DNA of 64,000 bases from Streptomyces sp. R21 (lineage in GTDB: Bacteria; Actinomycetota; Actinomycetes; Streptomycetales; Streptomycetaceae): the NCBI RefSeq assembly GCF_041051975.1, contig NZ_CP163435.1, forward strand, positions 930,001 through 994,000, in the 5' to 3' direction. Shown here piece by piece: positions 16,926 to 25,058 of this stretch. Every line of letters begins with the position of its first letter. The stretch's first letter is position 1. Under the pieces are notes generated by a model. The model was given only the letters and a program-made list of their open reading frames with translations, did no database searches and had not been told where the DNA came from. The position numbers were made by a program, and so were the translations under genes.

Positions 16926-18152
16926 ATGGCAGACACGTACTTCCCGCTGGAACCCACGCCGATCCACGTCGACGACAGCGTGCTCGACGACCTCAGGGCA
17001 CGCCTGCGGCTCACCCGCCTGCCCGCCGACGCGGGCAACGAGGACGGGTACTACGGCGTCCGCAGCGCCTACCTGCGAGAACTGGTCGACCACTGGCTCC
17101 ACCACTACGACTGGCGCAAGGCCGAGGCCGCGATCAACCGGTACGAGCACTACCGGGTGAGCGTGGACGGTGTTCCCGTCCACTTCATGCGCCGACCCGG
17201 GGTGGGCCCGGCTCCGGTGCCGCTCATCCTGAGCCACGGCTGGCCGTGGACCTTCTGGCACTGGTCGAAGGTCATCGACCCGCTCGCCGACCCCGCCGCA
17301 TTCGGGGGTGATCCCGCCGACGCCTTCGACGTGATCGTGCCCTCCCTGCCGGGGTTCGGATTCTCCACTCCGCTGCCGGACCACCCGGACATGAACTTCT
17401 GGAAGGTCGCGGACCTGTGGCACACCCTGATGACCGAGGTGCTCGGCCACGAGAAGTACGCCGCCGCCGGCTGCGACGTCGGCGCCCTGGTCACCGGTCA
17501 GCTCGGGCACAAGTACGCCGATGAACTGCACGCGATCCACATCGGCTCCGGTCTCCGGCTCGACTTCTTCAACGGCGACCGCGCCTGGGACTTCAGCGGC
17601 GGCCGTCCCATCCCCGAGGGCCTGCCCGAGCGTGTGCACCGCCAAGTCCTGGAATTCGACCGGCGTTTCGCCGTACATCTCGCCGCCCACATGCTCGGCT
17701 CCAGCACGCTCGCCCCGGCCCTCAGCGACTCCCCCGTCGGCCTGCTGGCCTGGATCCTGGAGCGCTGGACGAACTGGAGCGACAGCCACGGTGACATCGA
17801 GACCGTCTTCTCCAAGGACGACCTCCTCACCCACGCCATGATCTTCTGGGTGAACAACGCCATCGGCACGTCGATGCGCTACTACGCCAACGCCAACCGC
17901 TATCCGTGGAGCCCGTCCCACGACCGCCACCCGATCGTCGAGGCCCCGACCGGCATCACCTTCGTCGGCCACGAGAACCCTCCGGGCGTCACCACCGACC
18001 AGCGGGTCCAGAACTTCCTCGACTCGGACCGCGCCGCCTGGTACCGCCATGTCAATCTCACCGCGCACCCCGAGGGTGGCCACTTCATCCCGTGGGAGCT
18101 GCCCGACGGCTGGGTTGCCGACCTGCGGCGCACGTTCCGCACCCGACGCTGA
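16926..18152 (+). CDS. Epoxide hydrolase (EHN-type alpha/beta hydrolase)
   Basis: A 408-residue protein of the microsomal-type epoxide hydrolase family. An N-terminal EHN domain (about residues 10-110, with LRLTRLP and WLHHYDWRKAEAAINRYEHY) precedes an alpha/beta-hydrolase core with the oxyanion motif HGWPWTFW, the nucleophilic Asp in AGCDVGA and the catalytic His near the C terminus in EGGHF. It should hydrolyse epoxides through a covalent ester. The gene follows a MarR regulator in what looks like a two-gene detoxification or catabolic unit. Confidence 0.88.
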   Translation: MADTYFPLEPTPIHVDDSVLDDLRARLRLTRLPADAGNEDGYYGVRSAYLRELVDHWLHHYDWRKAEAAINRYEHYRVSVDGVPVHFMRRPGVGPAPVPLILSHGWPWTFWHWSKVIDPLADPAAFGGDPADAFDVIVPSLPGFGFSTPLPDHPDMNFWKVADLWHTLMTEVLGHEKYAAAGCDVGALVTGQLGHKYADELHAIHIGSGLRLDFFNGDRAWDFSGGRPIPEGLPERVHRQVLEFDRRFAVHLAAHMLGSSTLAPALSDSPVGLLAWILERWTNWSDSHGDIETVFSKDDLLTHAMIFWVNNAIGTSMRYYANANRYPWSPSHDRHPIVEAPTGITFVGHENPPGVTTDQRVQNFLDSDRAAWYRHVNLTAHPEGGHFIPWELPDGWVADLRRTFRTRR

Positions 18153-18185
18153 GGGCGCGGGCTCGACGCGACTGGCCGACCACGT

Positions 18186-19100
18186 CTACACGTCGGGGGT
18201 CCGGACCTCGGCCGTCCGGCCGCCCACCGCCGTACCCGCGCCGTCCGGGGCCCCGAAGCGGGCAAGGCAGTGCCACACCATCTTCAAGTCCTGCAATTCG
18301 TACCGGCCGGTGCGGGCGGCGTTCCCGATGACGCGGGGATCGAGGCGCCCCGACTCGGCGATACGGGCCCCGAGTTCGACGAACTCGGGGCCACGGAAGT
18401 CCGGGTGGCGTCGCAACTCCCCGACGGAGAGCCGATATCCCGGGTGCCACTCGACGGGACACGGCAGCCGCCGCGCCGTGACCTCGACGGGCGTGTCGCG
18501 ATAGCTCGCGTCCAGGACGAGTGCCTCCATATCCCGCGCGAGCACCACGCGGCCGTGCACCTGCGCCTCGATGTAGTCGTTGAGGGCGTCCTGTTCGTCC
18601 ACCTCGGCCAGTTCGATGAGAGACATCCCGGCGGCCACCCCGAACGCGGACGGCTCGGCCGCGCTGTCCGGGTAGCAGAACGTGGCGCGCCGCAATGCCT
18701 CCCCGGTCAGCCTGAAGTGCGACGAGCCGAACCGGGGTGCGGCGCCGACGACTTGGCGACGGAAGTTCAGCGCGCCGTACACGGGACGCTCGGACGCCGG
18801 CGCGATGTCGTACGCCCCACCGAAGATCCGGCTCTCCCAGCGCCAGCGGTCGCCGCCGGGACGCGCGGTGAGCCCGCCGTTGCTCGTCCCCGTGACGAAC
18901 TGCGAGCAGTAGGTGCCCTCCTCGGCCAGCGCCTCCAGGATGGGCAGCCCGGACACGAGCCGGTCGGGGTGGAAGTTCAGGGTCAGCCGCAGTGCGGGGT
19001 CCAGTGCGGGCCCCGAGGAACGCGCGGCGACATGACGCAGGGCCTTCTCCTGGGGCGAGTGCGCGTCGCCCGGCGATGAGCGGGCACCTCCGAAATTCAT
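18186..19100 (-). CDS. DUF3626-domain protein
   Basis: A 304-residue protein matching the DUF3626 pattern: RLTLNFHPDRL near the N terminus, then SQFVTGTSNGGLTA, GGDRWRWESRIFGGAYD and PVYGALNFR, with further conserved blocks GSSHFRL, YIEAQVHG and VEWHPGYRLS. The invariant His, Arg, Asn and Trp residues suggest an enzyme, but the reaction is not established to my knowledge. No membrane segment or signal is seen. The start follows GGGGAG by four bases. It stands alone, convergent with the epoxide hydrolase gene. Confidence 0.8.
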   Translation of the reverse strand: MNFGGARSSPGDAHSPQEKALRHVAARSSGPALDPALRLTLNFHPDRLVSGLPILEALAEEGTYCSQFVTGTSNGGLTARPGGDRWRWESRIFGGAYDIAPASERPVYGALNFRRQVVGAAPRFGSSHFRLTGEALRRATFCYPDSAAEPSAFGVAAGMSLIELAEVDEQDALNDYIEAQVHGRVVLARDMEALVLDASYRDTPVEVTARRLPCPVEWHPGYRLSVGELRRHPDFRGPEFVELGARIAESGRLDPRVIGNAARTGRYELQDLKMVWHCLARFGAPDGAGTAVGGRTAEVRTPDV

Positions 19101-19214
19101 CGGTCTCCCCCCTGTCCACAGATTCGCCGACCTTGCTTGTTCCCTGTACGTACGCGACAGGAAGGCACCCGAGTTCGACGAGACATGCTACGAGGAGAGC
19201 CTCACGGCGACCCG

Positions 19215-20213
19215 TCAGTCCCGTGCCACCGCCAGCACGATCTTGCCCCGGTTGTCGCGCCGCGCCAGCCGCTCGTGGGCCTCGCGCGCCCGGTCCAGCG
19301 GAACAACCGTCTCGATCGGCACCCGGTAGGTTCCGGCAGCGACGCGCTCGGCGATCTGCCGCAGGTCCTCGCGCGGGTCGTAGCCGTGTATCTGCAGGTT
19401 GGTGAGCTGGAAGCCGAGGATGGACGCGTTCTTCGGATAGAAGTCGCGGGTGTCGACGGTGCTCGGCTCCAGGGCGACGTTGGCGAGGGCGACCACCCGT
19501 CCGCCGTGCCCGACCTCGCGCAGACTCCGCCCGAAGGCCCGGCCGCCGACGGTGTCGAGGACGACGTCCGCGCCGCGCCCCTCGGTGAGCCGCAACACCT
19601 CGTCGACCTCGGCGTCGTCGGGGTGCGCGGAGGTGTCGACGGCCGCGTCGGCGCCGAACGCGGCGGCCCAGGCGGTCTTCTCCGGTGACCCCGCCATCGC
19701 GATGACGCGCGCACCGGCCTCGGCGGCCATCTGCACGGCCGCACTGCCGACCCCGCTCGCGGCCGCCTTCACGACCACGGTGTCGTCCTTGGTCAGCTTC
19801 GCCAGGTGACGCAGGCAGTACCAGGCGGAGAGCCAGGCGACGGGAAGTGCGGCGGCTTCCGTGAGATCCACACCGTCCGGGACGACCACCACCTGCTCGA
19901 CGGGTACGGCCGCCAACTCGGCGTAGAAACCAGGCGCGTTCACACCGTCCAGAGCCATCACCCGCTGCCCGACGCCGATGCCCGTCACGCCGCCCCCCAC
20001 CGCGACGACCGTACCGGCCCCCTCCACACCCGGGATCAGCGGCGGCCGTCCGGCCCGGTGGTAGACACCGGCGCGGACCAGCGCGTCCGCCCGGTTCACA
20101 CCCGCCGCCGCAACCCGCACCAGCACCTGGCCCGGCCCGGCGACCGGATCCGGCACCTCCACCGGCACCAGTACCTCGGGCCCGCCGAACTCCTCGATCC
20201 GCACCGCACGCAT
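19215..20213 (-). CDS. Zinc-type dehydrogenase/quinone oxidoreductase-like protein
   Basis: A 332-residue medium-chain dehydrogenase/reductase of the NADPH:quinone-reductase branch. It begins MRAVRIEEFGGPEVL, has GVNRADALVRAG and GVEGAGTV in the GroES-like domain, and the nucleotide-binding stretch AAASGVGSAAVQMAAEAGA. The structural-zinc cysteine cluster is absent, as is normal for this branch. It likely reduces quinones or enones with NADPH. It is divergent from a CGNR zinc-finger protein across an interval full of ACACC/GGTGT dyads. The chosen ATG has GAAGG and AGG upstream. Confidence 0.87.
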   Translation of the reverse strand: MRAVRIEEFGGPEVLVPVEVPDPVAGPGQVLVRVAAAGVNRADALVRAGVYHRAGRPPLIPGVEGAGTVVAVGGGVTGIGVGQRVMALDGVNAPGFYAELAAVPVEQVVVVPDGVDLTEAAALPVAWLSAWYCLRHLAKLTKDDTVVVKAAASGVGSAAVQMAAEAGARVIAMAGSPEKTAWAAAFGADAAVDTSAHPDDAEVDEVLRLTEGRGADVVLDTVGGRAFGRSLREVGHGGRVVALANVALEPSTVDTRDFYPKNASILGFQLTNLQIHGYDPREDLRQIAERVAAGTYRVPIETVVPLDRAREAHERLARRDNRGKIVLAVARD

Positions 20214-20272
20214 CTCGTACCTGCCTTCGTGTGACGACACCGGAGCGGCGCACCCGGACACCGAGAGCGCCA

Positions 20273-20319
20273 ACACCGGTTGAACAGGTGTCACCTTGCG
20301 ACACCACATGAACCGGTGT
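20273..20319. promoter_or_regulatory. Twin operator, ACACC-N9-GGTGT
   Basis: Two copies of ACACC-N9-GGTGT (20273-20291 and 20301-20319) lie with centres 28 bases apart, between the divergent oxidoreductase and CGNR genes. They are also mirror images: ACACCGGTT at the left edge matches AACCGGTGT at the right. A third dyad, GTGTC-N7-GACAC, spans the gap. The likely binder is the CGNR protein or an unlinked TetR-type regulator. Confidence 0.6.
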
Positions 20320-20338
20320 CAAGCGGTAGGCTCGGACC

Positions 20339-20965
20339 ATGCCCCGCGTATCAGCCACCCCTCCGGCGTCCGCCGCCGACCCGATGCTCGCGTTCCCGTT
20401 CATCGGCGGGCGCCCCTGCCTGGACTTCGTCGCCACGCTCGGCCGTCGGCACGCCACACCCCTCGAACGGCTCCCGGACCCCGACGCCCTTGCCCGCTGG
20501 ATCGACGAGGCGGGCCTGAGCACGAGCGCGGGCGACGAGCCGGTACGGGTCACCGCCCGCGACCTGACCGGGGCGCGCACCCTGCGCGAGGCTCTCTACC
20601 GGGTCGTACGCGCCGCGATGGACGGGACCGCACCGGACCCTGCCGATGTCGACCGCGTCAACGAGGAGGCCGCCCGCCCCGACCTGGCCCCTCAGCTGGC
20701 CGAATCGGCCTACCCGCAGCCGCCGTTGCGCTGGAAGGCGGACCGTGCGGCGCCCGCGGCTCTGGCGACCGTGGCCCGGGACGCCGTCCTCCTGGTCAGC
20801 AGCCCCCTGCTCACCAGGGTCAAGAAGTGCGAGAACCCGGAGTGCTCCCTGCTCTTCCTCGACGACTCGCAGGCCCGCCGCCGCCGCTGGTGCTCGATGG
20901 ACCGCTGCGGCAACCTCGCCAAGGTCGCCGGCTACCGGTCCCGCAGCCGCGCCGCCACCCCGTGA
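20339..20965 (+). CDS. CGNR zinc-finger protein with ABATE domain
   Basis: A 208-residue predicted stress-related DNA-binding protein. The N-terminal ABATE domain starts FPFIGGRPCLDFVATLG; the C-terminal zinc finger reads CENPECSLLFLDDS, then RRWCSMDRCGNLAKV, with the four zinc cysteines and the CGNR motif. TAGGCT lies six bases before the ATG and there is no ribosome site, so it is probably leaderless. Its divergence from a quinone-oxidoreductase-like gene over a twin operator suggests it regulates that gene and itself. Confidence 0.88.
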   Translation: MPRVSATPPASAADPMLAFPFIGGRPCLDFVATLGRRHATPLERLPDPDALARWIDEAGLSTSAGDEPVRVTARDLTGARTLREALYRVVRAAMDGTAPDPADVDRVNEEAARPDLAPQLAESAYPQPPLRWKADRAAPAALATVARDAVLLVSSPLLTRVKKCENPECSLLFLDDSQARRRRWCSMDRCGNLAKVAGYRSRSRAATP

Positions 20966-21046
20966 CATCGCAGGACGCGGGGGCCCGTCCCTTAGGTGAT
21001 CGACGGCCCTCCCTCCAGTCAGGGCACAGGGCACAGGGCTCCGCGG

Positions 21047-21072
21047 CGAAGGTGTAGCGGGCTACACCTTCG
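21047..21072. promoter_or_regulatory. Perfect 11-base inverted repeat
   Basis: CGAAGGTGTAG (21047-21057) and CTACACCTTCG (21062-21072) are exact complements with a four-base CGGG spacer. It lies 82 bases after the CGNR stop and 110 before the next small gene. It may be a terminator without a T-tract or a TetR-type operator; the evenly spaced halves of GTGTAG/CTACAC favour an operator slightly. Confidence 0.5.
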
Positions 21073-21182
21073 GTTCGGGAGCGGGCTCCCTCGAGACGGC
21101 CCGCCGGATCCGGAATCGTTGATCTCGCAAGGTCAACGGCTCCCGATCGGGGAAGCCCGTGAATCCCCGAAAGGAAACTCCC

Positions 21183-21374
21183 GTGAAGGCGCTCCTGTCC
21201 TCCAAGCCCGTCCTGTGGTTCCTGTTCCTGTTCAACCTCGTCGTCGCCCTGGCCGCCCCCTTCGTCGTCGACGGCGCACAGGGCATCGCGACCAGCGTCG
21301 GCATGGCGGTCGTGTCGCTCGGAGCCGGCGTCAGCCTCTTCCGAGGCCCCGCGAAGTCGACGCAGCGGGCCTGA
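21183..21374 (+). CDS. Small membrane protein
   Basis: A 63-residue protein from GTG, with AAAGGAAA nine bases upstream. Two hydrophobic segments are visible, about residues 9-28 (VLWFLFLFNLVVALAAPFV) and 34-52 (GIATSVGMAVVSLGAGVSL), joined by a short polar VDGAQ turn, so a two-pass inner-membrane hairpin is likely. The ends are basic. No family is recognised. An ATG 24 bases upstream is in frame but lacks the ribosome site. It stands alone, downstream of a perfect palindrome. Confidence 0.6.
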   Translation: MKALLSSKPVLWFLFLFNLVVALAAPFVVDGAQGIATSVGMAVVSLGAGVSLFRGPAKSTQRA

Positions 21375-21413
21375 CCCCCAACCGCCGACCCGCGCCGCAT
21401 GACCAGCAAAAGC

Positions 21414-21458
21414 TTGCTTGACTTAAGTAACCCGAATATGATTGCCTAACTCAAGTAA
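21414..21458 (+). promoter_or_regulatory. Promoter with flanking direct repeats
   Basis: Within the 335-base gap before the alcohol dehydrogenase gene, TTGCTT (21414-21419) and TATGAT (21437-21442) with a 17-base spacer form a strong promoter. Direct repeats ACTTAAGTAA (21421-21430) and ACTCAAGTAA (21449-21458), 28 bases apart, lie in the spacer and after the -10. The tract is very AT-rich for this genome, suggesting tight control by an unlinked regulator. The leader is over 240 bases long; nothing else was seen in it. Confidence 0.55.
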
Positions 21459-21709
21459 AACTGGACCCGGGACGCCTTGAGCGGAGGCGTCCCGCAGCGC
21501 CGCACCCGTGGGGACGGGAGTCGGCGCTCTCCTCGGGCCCGGCGGCCGGAAGTACTCCCCCTCCGCCGGGTCCGAGGGCACTACGGCACCCCGTCCGACG
21601 GCAAGACGTCGTTACGAGCCTCGCGAGCTGCTTCCCGCACCCTCAAGCGCCGCACGTCCAAGAGCCCGCTCCCCCAAGAGCCCGCATGTCCAAGAAGGAG
21701 GGCCACCCC

Positions 21710-22753
21710 ATGGCCACGATGAAGTCCGTCCAGACCGGTGCCGTCGGCAAGGTCGACGTGGTGGACGTCGAGCGTCCCGTGCCGGGGCCGAAGGACGTCC
21801 TGATCAAGATCCGCGCCTGCGGCATCTGCGGCACCGACGCCACCTTCCTGCACATGGGCGGCATGCCGGCCCGCGGACACGCGGGCGGCGAACTGATCCC
21901 CGTGCCCCTGGGTCACGAGCCGGCCGGCGAGGTCGTGGAAGTGGGCGCCGACGTCAGCGATCTCAAGATCGGCGACCGCGTGGTCGTCAACCCGCAGGCC
22001 TCCCCCACCGGGATCATCGGCTGCGGTGGGAAGTACGGCAGCATGAGCGACCGCCTGCTCATCGAGAACGCCGTCCTCGGTACGAGCGTGGCGGTCTTCC
22101 CCGAGACCGTGCCCTTCGCGGTGGCCGCACTGAACGAGCCGATGGCGGTGGCCCGGCACGCCGTCAACCGCTCCCAGGCCACCCCCACCGACAAGGTCGT
22201 CGTCTTCGGCGCCGGACCCATCGGCCTGGGCGCCACGATCTGGCTCAAGCTCCGCGGTGTGGAGCACGTGGTTGTCGCGGACGTCATCCCCGAGCGCCTG
22301 GAGACCGCGCTGGCCGTCGGTGCGGACGCCGTGATCAACTCCGCCACCGAGGACATCACCGCCCGTCTCACCGAACTGCACGGCGAGGCCGCCAACGCGC
22401 TCGGCCAGCCCCGCGCCGGTACCGACATCTACCTCGACGCCGCCGGAGCCCCCGCCGTTTTCAACGCCACCATCGCCGCCGCCAAATGGGGCGCCAAGAT
22501 GGTCATGGTCGCCGTACAGAAGAAGTCCGACGCCATCGACCTCGGCGGCATGCTCCGCAGCGAACTCACCCTCATCGCCTCCCAGGGCTACCCCACCGAG
22601 ATCTTCGAAGTCACCCCCGAACTCGCCGAACACCAGGACCGGTTCGCCAAGCTCATCAGCCACCGGGTGCCCTTCCGCGATGTCGAGCAGGCCTTCGAGC
22701 TCGTGCTGACGCCCGGGGCGGCGGAGAAGGTCGTCGTCACATTCGACGAGTAG
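21710..22753 (+). CDS. Zinc-dependent alcohol dehydrogenase family protein
   Basis: A 347-residue medium-chain dehydrogenase. The catalytic-zinc half has CGICGTD and GHEPAGEVVEVG; the nucleotide-binding half has VVFGAGPIGLGATIWLKL. The architecture resembles threonine or butanediol dehydrogenases, so NAD(P)-linked oxidation of a secondary alcohol is likely, but the substrate is open. The ATG has AAGGAGG eight bases upstream, which decides against an ATG 24 bases earlier. It is monocistronic: an AT-rich promoter precedes it and a strong terminator follows. Confidence 0.87.
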   Translation: MATMKSVQTGAVGKVDVVDVERPVPGPKDVLIKIRACGICGTDATFLHMGGMPARGHAGGELIPVPLGHEPAGEVVEVGADVSDLKIGDRVVVNPQASPTGIIGCGGKYGSMSDRLLIENAVLGTSVAVFPETVPFAVAALNEPMAVARHAVNRSQATPTDKVVVFGAGPIGLGATIWLKLRGVEHVVVADVIPERLETALAVGADAVINSATEDITARLTELHGEAANALGQPRAGTDIYLDAAGAPAVFNATIAAAKWGAKMVMVAVQKKSDAIDLGGMLRSELTLIASQGYPTEIFEVTPELAEHQDRFAKLISHRVPFRDVEQAFELVLTPGAAEKVVVTFDE

Positions 22754-22790
22754 CCGGGGCGCTCGACCGGCTGACACCGACCCCTGAACA

Positions 22791-22831
22791 GGCCGCAACC
22801 CCTTCGACGGTGCGTCGGAGGGGTTGCGGCC
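22791..22831 (+). terminator. Strong terminator hairpin
   Basis: A 19-base stem (22791-22809 with 22813-22831; GGCCGCAACCCCTTCGACG on the left) closes on a three-base loop with one T-G wobble and no mismatch. It lies 38 bases after the alcohol dehydrogenase stop. No T-tract, but stem strength alone should terminate. Confidence 0.8.
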
Positions 22832-22868
22832 TCTCGAAGCCACCGCATCGAAGAGAAACGACCACGCC

Positions 22869-24074
22869 ATGATCGACAGCTTGCAGCGGTCCCTGCGCAG
22901 TCGCCCGCTTCTCGTCGACGCCGCCCTCGCGGTCGTGCTCTTCGCCTGGTCCTTCCCCGGGAGCCTGATCACGATCCCGGGGCGCGCTCCGGGGATCCCG
23001 TGGTGGCCCGGCGTGCTGCTCACCGGCGTGTCCTGCGCAGTCCTGCTACGGCGTCGCACACGTCCGCGCACCACCGTGGCACTGCTCCTCGTCTCCGCCA
23101 CGGCCACGATCGCGCTCGGCTACCTCGTCACCGCCCTGCTGCTGGGCCCCCTCATGGTCGCGCTGCACTCGCTGGCCGTGCGCACCGACCGCAGAACCGC
23201 GAACACGTACGCCTTCACCGGCATCGCCCTGCTCATCGGTACGGCACTGATCACCGGCCCCGGCAGCGAACCGCTGGTCCTCAAGGTGCTCAGCCCCGCG
23301 TTCTGGCTGCTGCTGCCCACGTCCCTGGGCACCGTGACCCGGCTGCACAGGGCCTACGTGGAGGCCGTACAGGCCCGCGCCGAGCACGCGGAGCGCACCC
23401 GGGAGGAGGAGGCTCGCCACCGGGTCACCGAGGAGCGCATGCGCATCGCCCGCGACCTGCACGACGTGGTCGCCCACCATCTCGTTCTGGCGAACATCCA
23501 GGCCGGCACCGTCGCCCGCTTCCTGCGCACCCGGCCCGAGGAGGCCGAGAGGATCGTCGCCGAGCTGACGGGCACCACCTCCTCGGCCCTGCGTGAACTC
23601 AAGGCCACCGTCGGCCTGCTGCGCGACACGAACGACCCGGAAGAGCTCCCGGAATCCACTCCCGGCCTCGCCGAACTCCCGGAGCTGACCTCCTCGTTCG
23701 CGGGCGCCGGGCTCACGGTCACCGTCACCGCCGTAGGAGAGCCGCGACCGCTCTCCGCCGGAGCGGACCTCAGCGCGTACCGCATCGTGCAGGAGGCGCT
23801 CACCAACGTCACCAAGCACGCAGCCACCCGTACGGCCGAGGTGCGACTCGCCTACAGCCACGACCGGCTAAGCATCTCCATCACCAACGACGGAAGCCGA
23901 AGACCGGCCAACTCGCCCGTCCCGAACAGCGGTTACGGACTCATCGGCATGCGCGAGCGCGCCCGCTCGGTCGGCGGCAAGCTGCACGCCCTCCCCCGCG
24001 CTCGGGGCGGCTTCGAAGTCGTCACGGAACTGCCGCTGGAGCCCCGCCCTGTCGAGGAGTCCGCGGCACCGTGA
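22869..24074 (+). CDS. Sensor histidine kinase, NarL-type (orphan)
   Basis: A 401-residue membrane kinase. Four or five hydrophobic segments fill residues 15-165 with little external sequence, followed by a short coiled coil. HisKA_3 has the phospho-acceptor in ARDLHDVVAHHL, and the HATPase domain shows SAYRIVQEALTNVTKHA (N box) and GYGLIGMRERARSVGG (G box). It should autophosphorylate and signal to a NarL/FixJ-type response regulator, but none is adjacent; the next gene is on the other strand. The start MIDSLQ has only a weak GAAGAGAAA upstream. Confidence 0.9.
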   Translation: MIDSLQRSLRSRPLLVDAALAVVLFAWSFPGSLITIPGRAPGIPWWPGVLLTGVSCAVLLRRRTRPRTTVALLLVSATATIALGYLVTALLLGPLMVALHSLAVRTDRRTANTYAFTGIALLIGTALITGPGSEPLVLKVLSPAFWLLLPTSLGTVTRLHRAYVEAVQARAEHAERTREEEARHRVTEERMRIARDLHDVVAHHLVLANIQAGTVARFLRTRPEEAERIVAELTGTTSSALRELKATVGLLRDTNDPEELPESTPGLAELPELTSSFAGAGLTVTVTAVGEPRPLSAGADLSAYRIVQEALTNVTKHAATRTAEVRLAYSHDRLSISITNDGSRRPANSPVPNSGYGLIGMRERARSVGGKLHALPRARGGFEVVTELPLEPRPVEESAAP

Positions 24075-24111
24075 ACGGGCTTCGCCCTTGGCGTCCGCCC
24101 AGCGGCTGCGC

Positions 24112-24777
24112 TCACCCGGCCAGGGTCTGAGTGATCCGCCATAGGCGTCGCGGGAGTTCGCCCTCCTCGAAGGGGTGCACCTCGACCAGGTTCCAGCCCT
24201 TGGCGAGGTCGTCGACCAACTGGCGGGGGAAGAAGTGCACGGCGAAGCCGCCGTGTTCGAAGATGTCGTCACCGTGAGCGGTGCCGGTGCCGTAGTGGGC
24301 GTCGCCGACGTGCCGCACGGTGTACACGAACACACCGCCGGGGCGCAGGACGCGGCGGACCTCGCCGACCGCCGCGTGGATCTCCTCGGTCGACAGGGCC
24401 ATGCACAGCAGCATGTGCGCGAAGACGGCGTCCATCGACGCGTCCGGCAGGGGCAGCGGCTCGCGGACGTCGTGCACGACTGTGCCGACCCGCTCGGCGA
24501 CGCCCTGGGCACGGGCCGCGTCGCGGAGCTGAGCCAAGCCGGTCGCGCTGAAGTCGGCGGCCTGGACGGCGAATCCTTCGCGGGCGAAGTGCAGCGCGTC
24601 ACGACCGTGCCCGGCGCCGAGTTCCAGCACATCCCGGGCCCCTGCCGCGCGAAAGACGCCGGCCGCGTGGACGGCCGGGTCGGAGGGCACCTCGCCGTAC
24701 ATTCCCAGGTGGGCCGTATAGGTCTCCTGCCAGTGACGCCGCTGCGCCCGCGCGAGATCCTGCCCGTTCTCGGCCAC
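24112..24777 (-). CDS. Class I SAM-dependent methyltransferase
   Basis: A 221-residue methyltransferase. Motif I is DVLELGAGHGRDALHFA (about residues 49-65), the acidic ribose-binding residue is in VQAADFS, and post-motifs follow at VHDVREPLPLPDASMDAVF and RRVLRPGGVFVYTVR. The small size and lack of an added domain resemble methyltransferase_11/25 proteins that act on small molecules or thiols. GTG start with GGGGAG upstream. It is convergent with the histidine kinase. Confidence 0.87.
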   Translation of the reverse strand: MAENGQDLARAQRRHWQETYTAHLGMYGEVPSDPAVHAAGVFRAAGARDVLELGAGHGRDALHFAREGFAVQAADFSATGLAQLRDAARAQGVAERVGTVVHDVREPLPLPDASMDAVFAHMLLCMALSTEEIHAAVGEVRRVLRPGGVFVYTVRHVGDAHYGTGTAHGDDIFEHGGFAVHFFPRQLVDDLAKGWNLVEVHPFEEGELPRRLWRITQTLAG

Positions 24778-24881
24778 GTTCCGCTCCCCTGCGCCACCGG
24801 CTGTCTGTCACATCGTCGACCATCCTGGGCGCAGCGGCGAATCACTCGCCGAAGCCGACCAGGGCGCGTTTCGGAAGAGGA

Positions 24882-25058
24882 TCAACACGTAGTGGCGAGC
24901 TCGACGAGGTGCCGGGCCGTGCCGGCGGGATCGATGATCTGATGGAGGTGTTCGCCGGGCAGGTGGGCCACGCGCCAGCCGCGTTCGCGCGCCTCGGCGG
25001 CGAGCTCGTCATACGGAGGGCCGAACAGCAAATAGGAGCTACACCCCGCGCCGGACCG
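24882..25058 (-). pseudogene. Gene remnant, C-terminal fragment
   Basis: Directly after the TIGR03086 stop the same frame stays open for 58 codons and reads like a real protein end: LLFGPPYDELAAEARERGW, then LPGEHLHQIIDP and a short amphipathic helix. There is no ATG or GTG and no ribosome site before the coherent part, so it is best seen as the tail of a lost gene. I do not recognise the family with confidence. A very short TTG-started peptide is possible but less likely. Confidence 0.35.
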
